Source of the DNA: Gemmobacter caeni
GTDB lineage: Bacteria; Pseudomonadota; Alphaproteobacteria; Rhodobacterales; Rhodobacteraceae
Direction of reading: 5' to 3'
DNA length: 64,000 nt
Assembly (NCBI RefSeq): GCF_003054195.1
Contig: NZ_QBKP01000001.1
Location: forward strand, 434,001-498,000
The position numbers were made by a program, and so were the translations under genes. Positions within the stretch are counted from its first letter, which is position 1; each line of letters begins with the position of its first letter. This document shows, piece after piece, positions 44,623-52,642 of the stretch. The notes under the pieces are model-generated. The model worked only from the letters and a program-made list of their open reading frames with translations, had not been told where the DNA came from and made no database searches.

Positions 44623-45765
44623 TCAGCCGCAGAGATCGCGGATCACGCGCAGGAAGGCCGTGACACCGGGGGCGATAAGGCTGTCGGGAAAATCGTAGTC
44701 CGGCGCGTGCAGGGGCGGATGGGTTTCACCGGAACCGAGGAAGGCCATTGCACCACCGAGACGCGCAGCGGAGGACAGGCGGCCAAAATCCTCGGACGCG
44801 CGCATCGGGCCGAAGCCATTGGCCAACGGGATGCCCGACGCCGTGATGGCGGCGCGGAAGCGCGTGACAGCCTCGGACGCATTGGTGGAAGCCGCGAAAT
44901 CATCGTGCCAGTCATGGGTCAGTGTCAGCCCGCCCGCACGCGCCTCGGCCCCCGCCAGATGCAGCGCGGCCTCTTTCAGCGCCTGCATGCCGTCGTCGGT
45001 CAGCGTTCGCAGCGTCGCCCAGATTTCGGCCCGGCCCGGTGTGATGCCGAAGGCCGGTTCGCCCATCGTGGCATGGGTCACCGTCACCAGCCGGAAGTCG
45101 GGGGTCAGCGCGCCGCCCTGCCCCAGCGCGGCAAGGCCGGGGATCAGCCGCGACAGTGCCAGCGCCGGGCTGACGGCCTTGTCCGGCTCCGCCGCATGCG
45201 AGGTGCGGCCGTTCAGCACCAGCCGCAGCCCGACCGAGGCGCAATTGGCAGGCCCCGGTTCAACCACGAAGGCGCCCAGCGGCAGGCCCGGCAGGTTATG
45301 CAGCGCAAAGGCCCAGTCCGGCGCAATCTCGGCAAAGCGCGGATCGGCGAGCACAGCGGCAGCGCCCGAGCCGTCTTCCTCGGCGGGCTGGAACAGCAGC
45401 ACGACCCGGCCCCGCGCCGGGCGGTCACGGCCCAGCGCAAGCGCCAGCCCCGCGACGATGGCCATATGGCCGTCATGGCCGCACAGATGCCCCTTGCCCG
45501 GAATGCCAGACGCCCAGTCGGGGCGCCCCGTCTCCTCGATCGGCAGGGCATCGAGTTCACACCGGATCAACACGGTCGGCCCGTCTGCGGCCCCCTGAAA
45601 TTCCAGCGCGACACCATGACCACCCAAACCCGTCAGCACCCGGTCAGGCGCGCTGTCCGCCGTGAAGGCCAGCACGGCACGGGCGGTTTCCGCCTCGTGC
45701 CGCGACACTTCGGGCGCGCGGTGCAGCGCGTGGCGAAAGGCCGTCAGCGCGGCAAGGTCGCTCAT
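44623..45765 (-). CDS. M20 family amidohydrolase (aminoacylase/hippurate hydrolase-like)
   Basis: A 380-residue metal-dependent amidohydrolase. The metal-binding motif is GKGHLCGHDGHMAIVAGLALAL, the catalytic VVLLFQPAEEDGSGA has the Glu pair, HNLPGLPLGAF follows, and the dimerisation domain has NGRTSHAAEPDKAVSPALA. ASEDFG near the C-terminus is the last ligand. It would cleave an N-acyl group from an amino acid. The ATG overlaps the soxG stop (ATGA), so it is made with sarcosine oxidase; release of sarcosine or glycine from an N-acyl derivative is an attractive, unproven role. Confidence 0.9.
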   Translation of the reverse strand: MSDLAALTAFRHALHRAPEVSRHEAETARAVLAFTADSAPDRVLTGLGGHGVALEFQGAADGPTVLIRCELDALPIEETGRPDWASGIPGKGHLCGHDGHMAIVAGLALALGRDRPARGRVVLLFQPAEEDGSGAAAVLADPRFAEIAPDWAFALHNLPGLPLGAFVVEPGPANCASVGLRLVLNGRTSHAAEPDKAVSPALALSRLIPGLAALGQGGALTPDFRLVTVTHATMGEPAFGITPGRAEIWATLRTLTDDGMQALKEAALHLAGAEARAGGLTLTHDWHDDFAASTNASEAVTRFRAAITASGIPLANGFGPMRASEDFGRLSSAARLGGAMAFLGSGETHPPLHAPDYDFPDSLIAPGVTAFLRVIRDLCG

Positions 45766-46298
45766 GCCCCCGCCCGCGCCGCCAGATGCTGCATCGCATG
45801 TTCAAGCTCGGTCCAGGCACTGCGCGCCATCGACCGGAACACAAGGATCTCGAACCCGCCCTCGACGCGCATCAGGACCGAGGACATATGTCCCAGCGCC
45901 GCCCGTGCTGCACGGCCCGGCGGGAAGGCCGCCGCGCGCAGGTCCAGCGGGTAAAGCCGCGCCAGAACATCTGCCGCAGCCGCCCCTTCCAGCCGCAGGC
46001 AGGCCCAGCCATCCGACTGATCGGTCAGCGCCGCGCCCTCGCAGGCCAGCGTTCCGTTCAGCAGGAACGCCTGATCCCGCCCCGTCCAGACCAGCCGCAG
46101 CGCGCCGTTCTCGGAGAACAGCCCCGGCGCGGGGAAAGCCACACCCAGCGGCTTCAGCGTCTTGTCCACCGCCTTCTGCCCGCCAGGCAGAACGGCGACA
46201 GATGTGATGCCCTCGAGCACGACCTCGGACAAGGCCACCCCGCCATGGGTGACCGGCCACAACCCCGCCAGCGGGGATTTCGTAATCAGCCTAGGCAC
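45762..46298 (-). CDS. soxG: Sarcosine oxidase gamma subunit
   Basis: A 178-residue protein, third-largest subunit of heterotetrameric sarcosine oxidase. It resembles a GcvT-like small domain (SDGWACLRLEGAAAADVLARLYPLDLRAAAFPPG; VLMRVEGGFEILVFRSMARS). Weakly conserved in general, but the order soxB-D-A-G and the 8-base overlap with soxA make the call firm. The M20 gene follows with a 4-base overlap. Confidence 0.92.
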   Translation of the reverse strand: MPRLITKSPLAGLWPVTHGGVALSEVVLEGITSVAVLPGGQKAVDKTLKPLGVAFPAPGLFSENGALRLVWTGRDQAFLLNGTLACEGAALTDQSDGWACLRLEGAAAADVLARLYPLDLRAAAFPPGRAARAALGHMSSVLMRVEGGFEILVFRSMARSAWTELEHAMQHLAARAGA

Positions 46299-49224
46299 GG
46301 AGCTTCACCCCTTCCCTGTCATGGAATACCGGATCGCAGACCTCGCACAGCACATCCAGCCCGCGCAGATGATCGACCAGCCGCACCGTCTCGCCCAGCC
46401 GGGCGGGGCCGTTCTTCAGGAAGGCGAGCGCCAGCCACGACCCCAGCGTCGGCGACCAGCAGACCGAGGTGACATAGCCCTGATCGCGGGCACGTTCGAC
46501 CGTATCGCCTGGCACGAACAGATGCGCCCCGGCGGCCAGCGTATCCTGCGGCTGGCGCGGGCGCAGGCCGACCAGCTGTTCGCGCTCTGGCCCGGTCAGC
46601 CCCGGACGCTGACTTGCAGCCTTGCCGATGCAATCCTTCTTCGCGCTGACCATGCGGCCCATACCGATGTCAAAGGCGGTGGTCCGGCCGTGGATCTCGG
46701 CATGGGTGATGAAGCCCTTCTCGATCCGCAACACGTTCAGCGCCTCCATCCCATAGGCGCCGCCGCCCATGGTTTCCGCCCGCGCCAGCAGGTCGCGGAA
46801 CAAAGCCTCGCCATAGCGGGCGGGCACCGCGATCTCATACCCTTCCTCGCCCGAGAACGAGATACGGAACAGCCGCCCCGCCACCCCATGCACCGAGACC
46901 GGCGCACAACCCATGAAGGGCAGATCCACGGCTTCATCCAGAACCGAGGCCAGAAGCGCCCGCGCCTTTGGCCCGGCGACGGCGAATTGCGCCCAGGTCT
47001 CGGTGACCGAGATGAAGCGCAGATCCCAGTCGGCGCAGAAGGCCTGATGCACGAAATCCAGGTGCCGCATCACCAGCCCGGCAGCGGCGGTGGTCGTGGT
47101 CATCAGATAATGGTTCTCGTCCAGCCGCGCGGTGGTGCCGTCGTCCAGCACCATACCATCCTCGCGCAACATCAGCCCATAGCGCACCCGCCCGACCGGC
47201 AGGGTCGAGAAGGTGTTGCAATAGACCAGATCAAGGAAGCGCGCCGCATCCTTGCCCTGAATGTCGATCTTGCCGAGGGTGGAGACATCGGCCACCCCCA
47301 CGGCCTCGCGCACCATGCGGACCTCGCGGTCACAGGCCTCGCGCCAGGTGGTTTCGCCCGGCCGGGGGAAATAGCTCGGTCGATACCACAGCCCCGCCTC
47401 GATCATCGGCGCGCCGCGCTCGACACTGGCCTGATGCGAGGTCAGGAAGCGCTGCGGCGCAAAGCCCGCGCCGCGCCCGCCCGCGCCCATGGCCGCAATG
47501 GAAACAGGGCTGAACGGCGGGCGGAAAGTGGTGGTGCCGGTTTCGGGAATGCCGCGCCCGGTGGCATCGGCCAGCAGCGCCAGCGCCGCCACGTTGGAGC
47601 TTTTGCCCTGATCCGGCGCCATGCCCTGTGTGGTATAGCGCTTCATATGCTCGACCGAGGCAAAGTTTTCCTGCGCCGCCAGCTTCACATCCTTGGTCGT
47701 CACGTCATTGGCGAAATCGAGCCAGGCCCGCGCCCAGCGCCCGCCAGAGGTCGGCACCGACCAGATCGGCTCGATGGTATAAGGCGCGTCCTCGGCCACC
47801 GGCAGGGCGGCACCGGGGGCCTTCAGGCCCAGCGCCTCCAGAGCCTCGCGCGCGGCGCGCTGACCCGAGGCCAGACCGGCGGCGGTGGACATGATGCCCG
47901 TCGCAGCCCCCACCGGCGCCAGCCCCGGCACCGCACCCGGTGCAGGCACGAAGGCCGCCAGCGCCTCGTTCCAGATCGGGCGACCGTTCAGGTGACAGGT
48001 CAGATGCAGCGTCGGGTTCCAGCCGCCAGAGACGGCCAGACAATCCGTCTCGATCATCGCCTCGCCACCGCCATGGCGAATGGTGATCTGGCGCAAGCCC
48101 TTGCGGCCGCGCGTGCCGGTGACCACGGCGCCGGTATAGACCGGGCAATCCTCCACCGCGCTTGCATGCGGTCGCGGGTCGATGATCGCCGCCACCTGCA
48201 CCCCCGCCGCCATCAGGTCGCGCGCGGTGCGGCGCGCGTCATCGGTATTGCCGAACACCGTGACCCGCCGCCCCGGTGCCACACCGTAACGATTAAGGTA
48301 GCTGCGCACCGCCGAGGCCAGCATGATGCCGGGCCGGTCATTGTTTTCAAACGCAATAGGCCGCTCCAGCGCCCCGGCGGCAAGGATCGCCCGCTTCGCC
48401 ACGATGCGCCAGAAACATTCGCGCGGCAGATGCGGCCGGGCGGGCAGATGCAGACCCACCCGCTCCAGCGCGCCATAGGTGCCATGGTCATAGGCGCCGG
48501 TCACCGTGGTGCGCGACATCAGCCGGACATTCGGCAGCGCCCGAAGCTCGGCCAGAACCGTGTCAGCCCAGGTCACACCAGGCTGACCATCCAGCACCAG
48601 CGTTTCCGACAGCAGCCGCCCGCCCATCCGGGCGTCCTCGTCGGCAAGGATCACATCGGCTCCTGCCCGCCCGGCCTCCAGCGCCGCCATCAGCCCGGCA
48701 GGCCCGGCCCCGATGACCAGCAGATCGCAGAAGGCAAAGGCCTTTTCGTATTCCGCCTCGTCATGGCGGCCTGACAGCCGCCCCAGCCCGGCAGCGCGGC
48801 GGATCAGCGGCTCGTAAAGCCCTTCCCAGAACCGGCGCGGCCACATGAAGGTTTTGTAGTAGAATCCGGCGCCAAAGAAGGGTGCGGCAAGATCATTCAC
48901 CGCCAGCAGATCGAACTGCGCCGAGGGGAATCGGTTCTGGCTGCGCGCCTCCAGCCCCGGAAAGATCTCCTGCACGGTGGCACGGACATTGGGCGTCTGC
49001 TGCCCGGCCTCCAGCACCTCGACCAGGGCATTGGGTTCTTCCGGCCCGGCAGTCAGCACGCCGCGCGGGCGGTGATACTTGAAGCTGCGCCCGACCACCC
49101 GCACATCATTGGCCAACAGCGCCGAAGCCAGCGTATCCCCCGCGAAGCCCACATAATCGCGGCCGTCGAAGCGAAAGCTGATCTGGCTGGTGGGATCGAC
49201 CAGCCCCCTGCCCGCGATCCTCAT
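46291..49224 (-). CDS. soxA: Sarcosine oxidase alpha subunit
   Basis: A 977-residue subunit that carries NAD+ and passes the methyl group to tetrahydrofolate. The N-terminal part (about 1-120) resembles a 2Fe-2S-like fold with RSFKYHRPRGVLTAG. A FAD/NAD Rossmann domain (CDLLVIGAGPAGLMAALEAGRAGADVILADE) and a second nucleotide-binding segment (RVTVFGNTDDARRTARDL) follow. The C-terminal 380 residues are a GcvT-like THF-binding domain (GVADVSTLGKIDIQGKDAARFLD, FSGEEGYEIAVPA). The ATG at 49222-49224 overlaps the soxD stop. Confidence 0.97.
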   Translation of the reverse strand: MRIAGRGLVDPTSQISFRFDGRDYVGFAGDTLASALLANDVRVVGRSFKYHRPRGVLTAGPEEPNALVEVLEAGQQTPNVRATVQEIFPGLEARSQNRFPSAQFDLLAVNDLAAPFFGAGFYYKTFMWPRRFWEGLYEPLIRRAAGLGRLSGRHDEAEYEKAFAFCDLLVIGAGPAGLMAALEAGRAGADVILADEDARMGGRLLSETLVLDGQPGVTWADTVLAELRALPNVRLMSRTTVTGAYDHGTYGALERVGLHLPARPHLPRECFWRIVAKRAILAAGALERPIAFENNDRPGIMLASAVRSYLNRYGVAPGRRVTVFGNTDDARRTARDLMAAGVQVAAIIDPRPHASAVEDCPVYTGAVVTGTRGRKGLRQITIRHGGGEAMIETDCLAVSGGWNPTLHLTCHLNGRPIWNEALAAFVPAPGAVPGLAPVGAATGIMSTAAGLASGQRAAREALEALGLKAPGAALPVAEDAPYTIEPIWSVPTSGGRWARAWLDFANDVTTKDVKLAAQENFASVEHMKRYTTQGMAPDQGKSSNVAALALLADATGRGIPETGTTTFRPPFSPVSIAAMGAGGRGAGFAPQRFLTSHQASVERGAPMIEAGLWYRPSYFPRPGETTWREACDREVRMVREAVGVADVSTLGKIDIQGKDAARFLDLVYCNTFSTLPVGRVRYGLMLREDGMVLDDGTTARLDENHYLMTTTTAAAGLVMRHLDFVHQAFCADWDLRFISVTETWAQFAVAGPKARALLASVLDEAVDLPFMGCAPVSVHGVAGRLFRISFSGEEGYEIAVPARYGEALFRDLLARAETMGGGAYGMEALNVLRIEKGFITHAEIHGRTTAFDIGMGRMVSAKKDCIGKAASQRPGLTGPEREQLVGLRPRQPQDTLAAGAHLFVPGDTVERARDQGYVTSVCWSPTLGSWLALAFLKNGPARLGETVRLVDHLRGLDVLCEVCDPVFHDREGVKLRA

Positions 49225-49499
49225 TTGCGCCCCCTCTTCTGAGCGACTGGCGCCACCAGATCGACAGCAAGCACCGCATGAGTCACGGTATTGCGCATCA
49301 CCGCCAGCCACTGCCCGCAGCCCGCCTCGTGATACCAGAGGTCACGCGTCTCGCCTGCCGGGTTGTCGCGGTTGTGCAGGTAATCATCCCATGCGGCGGC
49401 AGGCGCCCCTTCCGCCGGGCGGCGCAGATAATCGTCGGCGCCGTAGTAATAGAACTCGCGGCGGTCCCTTTCGCCGCACAGCGGACAGGTCAGGCGCAT
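49221..49499 (-). CDS. soxD: Sarcosine oxidase delta subunit
   Basis: A 92-residue zinc-binding subunit. MRLTCPLCGERDRREFYYYGAD begins with the Cys-x2-Cys knuckle, completed by WYHEAGCGQWLAVMRNT, the pattern seen in SoxD. Overlaps with soxA (ATGA) show tight coupling. A 175-base gap holding an inverted repeat separates it from soxB. Confidence 0.95.
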   Translation of the reverse strand: MRLTCPLCGERDRREFYYYGADDYLRRPAEGAPAAAWDDYLHNRDNPAGETRDLWYHEAGCGQWLAVMRNTVTHAVLAVDLVAPVAQKRGRK

Positions 49500-49566
49500 G
49501 GCCGGGGCTCCTTTGGGTTCGATGCGGAAGAAAGGGGCGCTGCCCCTCGGCCTGCGGCCTCACCCC

Positions 49567-49617
49567 GGGATATTTGAACCAAGGCGAAAAGCCGTTTCAT
49601 CTTGGCAAAAATATCCC
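49567..49617. repeat. Imperfect palindromic intergenic repeat inside the sox operon
   Basis: GGGATATTT-N3-CCAAG (49567-49583) faces CTTGG-N3-AAATATCCC (49601-49617) across about 17 bases. Next to it (49535-49565) is a GC-rich segment, GGGGCGCTGCCCCTCGGCC followed by TGCGGCCTCACCCC. This combination resembles the short dispersed intergenic elements common in Rhodobacterales genomes (from general knowledge). No second copy was noticed in the window. It could form a large hairpin in the soxB-soxD mRNA. Confidence 0.55.
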
Positions 49618-49674
49618 TGCCGGAGGCATCCGACGGCCCAACCAGGTGCGGAGATCTGAGTGACAGAGCCATGG

Positions 49675-50925
49675 TCAATGCAGGTTGTGCTGGCTGCCGG
49701 TGCCTTCCTCGTCGAGAAGATGGCCGGTGGCAAAACGGTTGAGCGTGAAACGGCGGGCAACTTCGTGCGGCTGGCCGGTGGCCATCAGATGCGCCATGCA
49801 CCAGCCCGAGGCCGGCACCGCCTTGAAGCCGCCGTAATTCCAGCCGCAGTCGATATAAAGCCCGTCAACCGGCGTGCGGTCGATGACGGGCGAGCCGTCA
49901 GGCGACATGTCCATGATGCCCCCCCAGCTACGGAGCACCTTTGCCCGGCCGATCATCGGCATCAGCGTCATGCCCGCTTCCATCACATGTTCGACCATCG
50001 GCAGGTTGCCGCGTGCGGCATAGGAGGCGTAGAAATCCAGATCGCCGCCAAAGACGAGGCCCCCTTTGTCGGACTGGCTGATATAGAAATGCCCCATGCC
50101 GAAGCTGATCACATGGTCAATCACCGGCTTCAGCCCCTCGGTCACGAAGGCTTGCAGGATGTGGCTTTCGATGGGCAGGCGCAGCCCTGCCATCGCCGCG
50201 ACCTGGCTGGACCGGCCCGCGACGACAATACCCACCTTCTTCGCCCGGATCGCGCCGCGCGTGGTCTGCACGCCGGTCACGCGGCCGTTTTCCACGTCGA
50301 TGCCCGTGACCTCGCAATTCTGGATCAGATCGACGCCGCGCTGGTCGGCGCCGCGGGCATAGCCCCAGGCCACCGCATCATGCCGCGCCGTGCCGCCGCG
50401 ACGGTGCAGCAACCCGCCGTAGATCGGGAAGCGGGTCTGTTCGAAATCCAGATAGGGCAGCAGCGCGCGCACGCCGTCCCGGTCAAGGAGTTCCGCATCG
50501 TCGCCCTGATTGACCATCGCATTGCCGCGCCGGGCAAAGGCATCCCGCTGACCATCGGAGTGGAACAGGTTGATCAGCCCGCGCTGCGAATGCATGACGT
50601 TGTAGTTGAGGTCAGCCTCCAGCCCTTCCCACAGCTTCAGGGAATGGCTGTAGAATTCGGAATTGCCGGGGAGGAAATAGTTGGCGCGCACGATGGTGGT
50701 GTTGCGCCCGATGTTGCCGCCGCCGAGGTAGCCCTTTTCCAGCACAGCGATATTGGTCAGGCCGTGGTTCTTCGCGAGGTAATAGGCCGTCGACAGCCCG
50801 TGCCCGCCGCCGCCGATGATGATGGCATCGTATTCGGCCTTCGGCGCCGGGTCGCGCCATGCGGGTCTCCAGCCCTTGTTGCCGAAAAGCCCCTCGGTAA
50901 AGACCTTGAAGCCGGAATAGCGCAT
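49675..50925 (-). CDS. soxB: Sarcosine oxidase beta subunit
   Basis: A 416-residue flavoprotein subunit where sarcosine is demethylated, with electrons passing from FAD to covalent FMN and O2. DAIIIGGGGHGLSTAYYLAKNHG (about 33-55) is the dinucleotide fold. HRRGGTARHDAVAWGYARGAD (about 174-194) holds the conserved histidines around the covalent FMN site, and SHILQAFVTEGLKPVID and YIDCGWNYGGFKAVPASGW lie in the substrate domain. It is the first gene of soxBDAG-M20; no regulator gene is directly upstream. Confidence 0.97.
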   Translation of the reverse strand: MRYSGFKVFTEGLFGNKGWRPAWRDPAPKAEYDAIIIGGGGHGLSTAYYLAKNHGLTNIAVLEKGYLGGGNIGRNTTIVRANYFLPGNSEFYSHSLKLWEGLEADLNYNVMHSQRGLINLFHSDGQRDAFARRGNAMVNQGDDAELLDRDGVRALLPYLDFEQTRFPIYGGLLHRRGGTARHDAVAWGYARGADQRGVDLIQNCEVTGIDVENGRVTGVQTTRGAIRAKKVGIVVAGRSSQVAAMAGLRLPIESHILQAFVTEGLKPVIDHVISFGMGHFYISQSDKGGLVFGGDLDFYASYAARGNLPMVEHVMEAGMTLMPMIGRAKVLRSWGGIMDMSPDGSPVIDRTPVDGLYIDCGWNYGGFKAVPASGWCMAHLMATGQPHEVARRFTLNRFATGHLLDEEGTGSQHNLH

Positions 50926-51041
50926 TCTGACCGTCCTTCCCTGCCCGATAGCGGGCCTCGGCCCATCTGAGCCAGGCTTTGGCTGAATATCAACCCCCGG
51001 AGCAAAAAGCCTTATCCGTGAGCGACAGGATCATGTCGCCT

Positions 51042-51464
51042 TCAGCTTTCATGCGGGCCTGCACACAGGGAATGATCGCCCAGGCTTTCCAGAACGTGAC
51101 AATCCGCCGTACTGCCCGCCCCGCAATCGGCCATGCGCTGCAATTCTGCCCGCAGGGCAGACAGGCTGCGGATGCGCGCCTCAACCTCGGCCAGTTGCTG
51201 ACGCGCGATGGCATCCGCAGCGGCGCAGGGCGCTTCGGGATGCCCCGCGAGGCGCAACAGGTCGGCGATGGCAGGCAGGCCGAAGCCCAGTTCGCGCGCA
51301 TGGCGGATAAAGCGCAGCCGCGCCACCGCCGCCGGGTCGTAGAGCCTGCGATTCCCGGCACTGCGCGGCGGTGCGGGCAAAAGGCCCCGATCTTCGTAGA
51401 ACCGGATGGTGTTGATCTTGATGCCACTTTCGCGGGCCACATCGCCGATGGTCAGGTCAGACAT
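51042..51464 (-). CDS. MerR family metal-responsive regulator
   Basis: A 140-residue MerR protein. The winged HTH has MSDLTIGDVARESGIKINTIRFYEDRGLLPAP; a coiled coil follows (ARQQLAEVEARIRSLSALRAELQRMA). Cys80, Cys114, Cys122 and Cys134 sit where ZntR/CadR/PbrR-type sensors bind metal (GHPEAPC, MADCGAG, ADCHVLE, HSLCAGPH). It is divergent from a CDF cation exporter, with a typical long-spacer promoter between, so Zn2+, Cd2+ or Pb2+ activation is likely. The ATG at 51462-51464 is used; a longer start would include the operator. Confidence 0.92.
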   Translation of the reverse strand: MSDLTIGDVARESGIKINTIRFYEDRGLLPAPPRSAGNRRLYDPAAVARLRFIRHARELGFGLPAIADLLRLAGHPEAPCAAADAIARQQLAEVEARIRSLSALRAELQRMADCGAGSTADCHVLESLGDHSLCAGPHES

Positions 51465-51469
51465 ATCGC

Positions 51470-51500
51470 TTGCTCCTCCAGTGACTGGAGATGTTACGCC
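51470..51500 (+). promoter_or_regulatory. MerR-type long-spacer promoter and operator
   Basis: TTGCTC (51470-51475) and TACGCC (51495-51500) are separated by 19 bases, which contain the palindrome CTCCAG-TGA-CTGGAG (51476-51490). A 19-20 base spacer with a central dyad is the hallmark of MerR-activated metal efflux promoters. Confidence 0.75.
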
Positions 51501-51526
51501 TGATTCGATGCAAGAAGGAGAGTGAA

Positions 51527-52159
51527 ATGTCGGCATCCTGTCACAACCATGCGATCACCTTCGACGGCACCAGCCCGGCCTATCGCCGGGCACTGGTGGC
51601 GGTGATCGTGTTGAACGCGGGCCTGTTCGGGGTCGAGATCACCGCCGGGGCGCTGGCGGGCAGCCGGGCACTTCAGGCCGATGCGCTGGATTTTCTGGCC
51701 GATGCGCTGACCTACGGCGCCAGCCTCGCGGTCATTGGCCGGTCGGTCGCGCTGCGGGCAAGGGTGGCGCAGATCAAGGGGATTTCACTGGCTCTGATGG
51801 GTCTTTGGGTCTTTGGCCGCACGCTGGCCGATTTTCTGGCGCCCGGTGTGCCGAAGGCCGAGGTGATGGGCGCGGTAGGTCTTGCAGCGCTGGCGGCGAA
51901 CCTCGCCTCGGTGCTGATCCTGATGCGCTGGCGCGACGGGGATGCCAATGTCCGGTCGGTCTGGCTGTGTTCGCGCAACGATGCGGTGGGCAATATCGCC
52001 GTGATGGGGGCGGCCGGTATGGTGGCGATGACCGGCAGCGGCTGGCCTGACCTGATCGTGGCCACCTTCATGGCGGGGCTGTTCCTGTCGTCAGCAGTGC
52101 AGATCCTGCGCCGGGCGGCCAGCGAGCGCGCAGATCACGCCTGCGGCCACAGCCATTAG
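51527..52159 (+). CDS. Cation diffusion facilitator-type metal exporter (short form)
   Basis: A 210-residue six-helix protein. Metal-site aspartates lie in helix II, QADALDFLADALTYGAS (Asp52, Asp55, Asp59), and in helix V, SRNDAVGNIAV. His/Cys-rich ends (SCHNHA at the N-terminus, HACGHSH at the C-terminus) may scavenge metal. It lacks the cytoplasmic C-terminal domain of long CDFs. Proton-driven efflux of Zn2+/Cd2+ is expected. AAGGAG precedes the ATG; the regulator is the divergent MerR. Confidence 0.9.
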   Translation: MSASCHNHAITFDGTSPAYRRALVAVIVLNAGLFGVEITAGALAGSRALQADALDFLADALTYGASLAVIGRSVALRARVAQIKGISLALMGLWVFGRTLADFLAPGVPKAEVMGAVGLAALAANLASVLILMRWRDGDANVRSVWLCSRNDAVGNIAVMGAAGMVAMTGSGWPDLIVATFMAGLFLSSAVQILRRAASERADHACGHSH

Positions 52160-52554
52160 GGCCCGGCGCGGCGCAGGGTCATCACCGGCTCCACCCGCCC
52201 CGCAGGTTGCCGGGGCGCGGCGGGCTGGGCCGGGGCCTCGGGCGCGCGGGTCGCGGTCAGCGCCGGGGCGGCAGGCTGCGCCGCTGTGGCGGGCGCTGTG
52301 CTGTCCCGGTGCCGCGCCTGCCGTTCGGCGGCATCGGCGATGCGGTGCAGCAGGCGGTTGTTCTCGATCTGAAGGGCCAGCATGCCGAACAGCGTAATGA
52401 CCAGCGCCAGCCCCCCTGCCGCCAGCAGCGCCGCAGAGACACCATTGCCGGTGGCGAGATAGTAAAGCCCTGCCCCGCCCAGGGTGCCAAAGACGAAGGC
52501 CAGCGCAATCACGCTGAACAGGGTACGGAGGGCTTGCGCAAAGCTGCGGGACAT
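52156..52554 (-). CDS. Small membrane protein of unknown function
   Basis: A 132-residue protein with two N-terminal helices (LFSVIALAFVFGTLGGAGLYYLA and SAALLAAGGLALVITLFGMLAL). A short coiled segment (QIENNRLLHRIADAAERQ) and an Ala/Pro-rich disordered tail of about 45 residues follow. No family recognised. It is convergent with the CDF gene, overlapping its stop by four bases. Confidence 0.6.
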   Translation of the reverse strand: MSRSFAQALRTLFSVIALAFVFGTLGGAGLYYLATGNGVSAALLAAGGLALVITLFGMLALQIENNRLLHRIADAAERQARHRDSTAPATAAQPAAPALTATRAPEAPAQPAAPRQPAGRVEPVMTLRRAGP

Positions 52555-52642
52555 GGGCGGTTCCGGTTACTGGGTCGGCTCGTCCGGGGGCTAATGCGCC
52601 CCGGACGGTCCTGTCAAGCAAACTGCCCGTGAGGCCCGGCCG

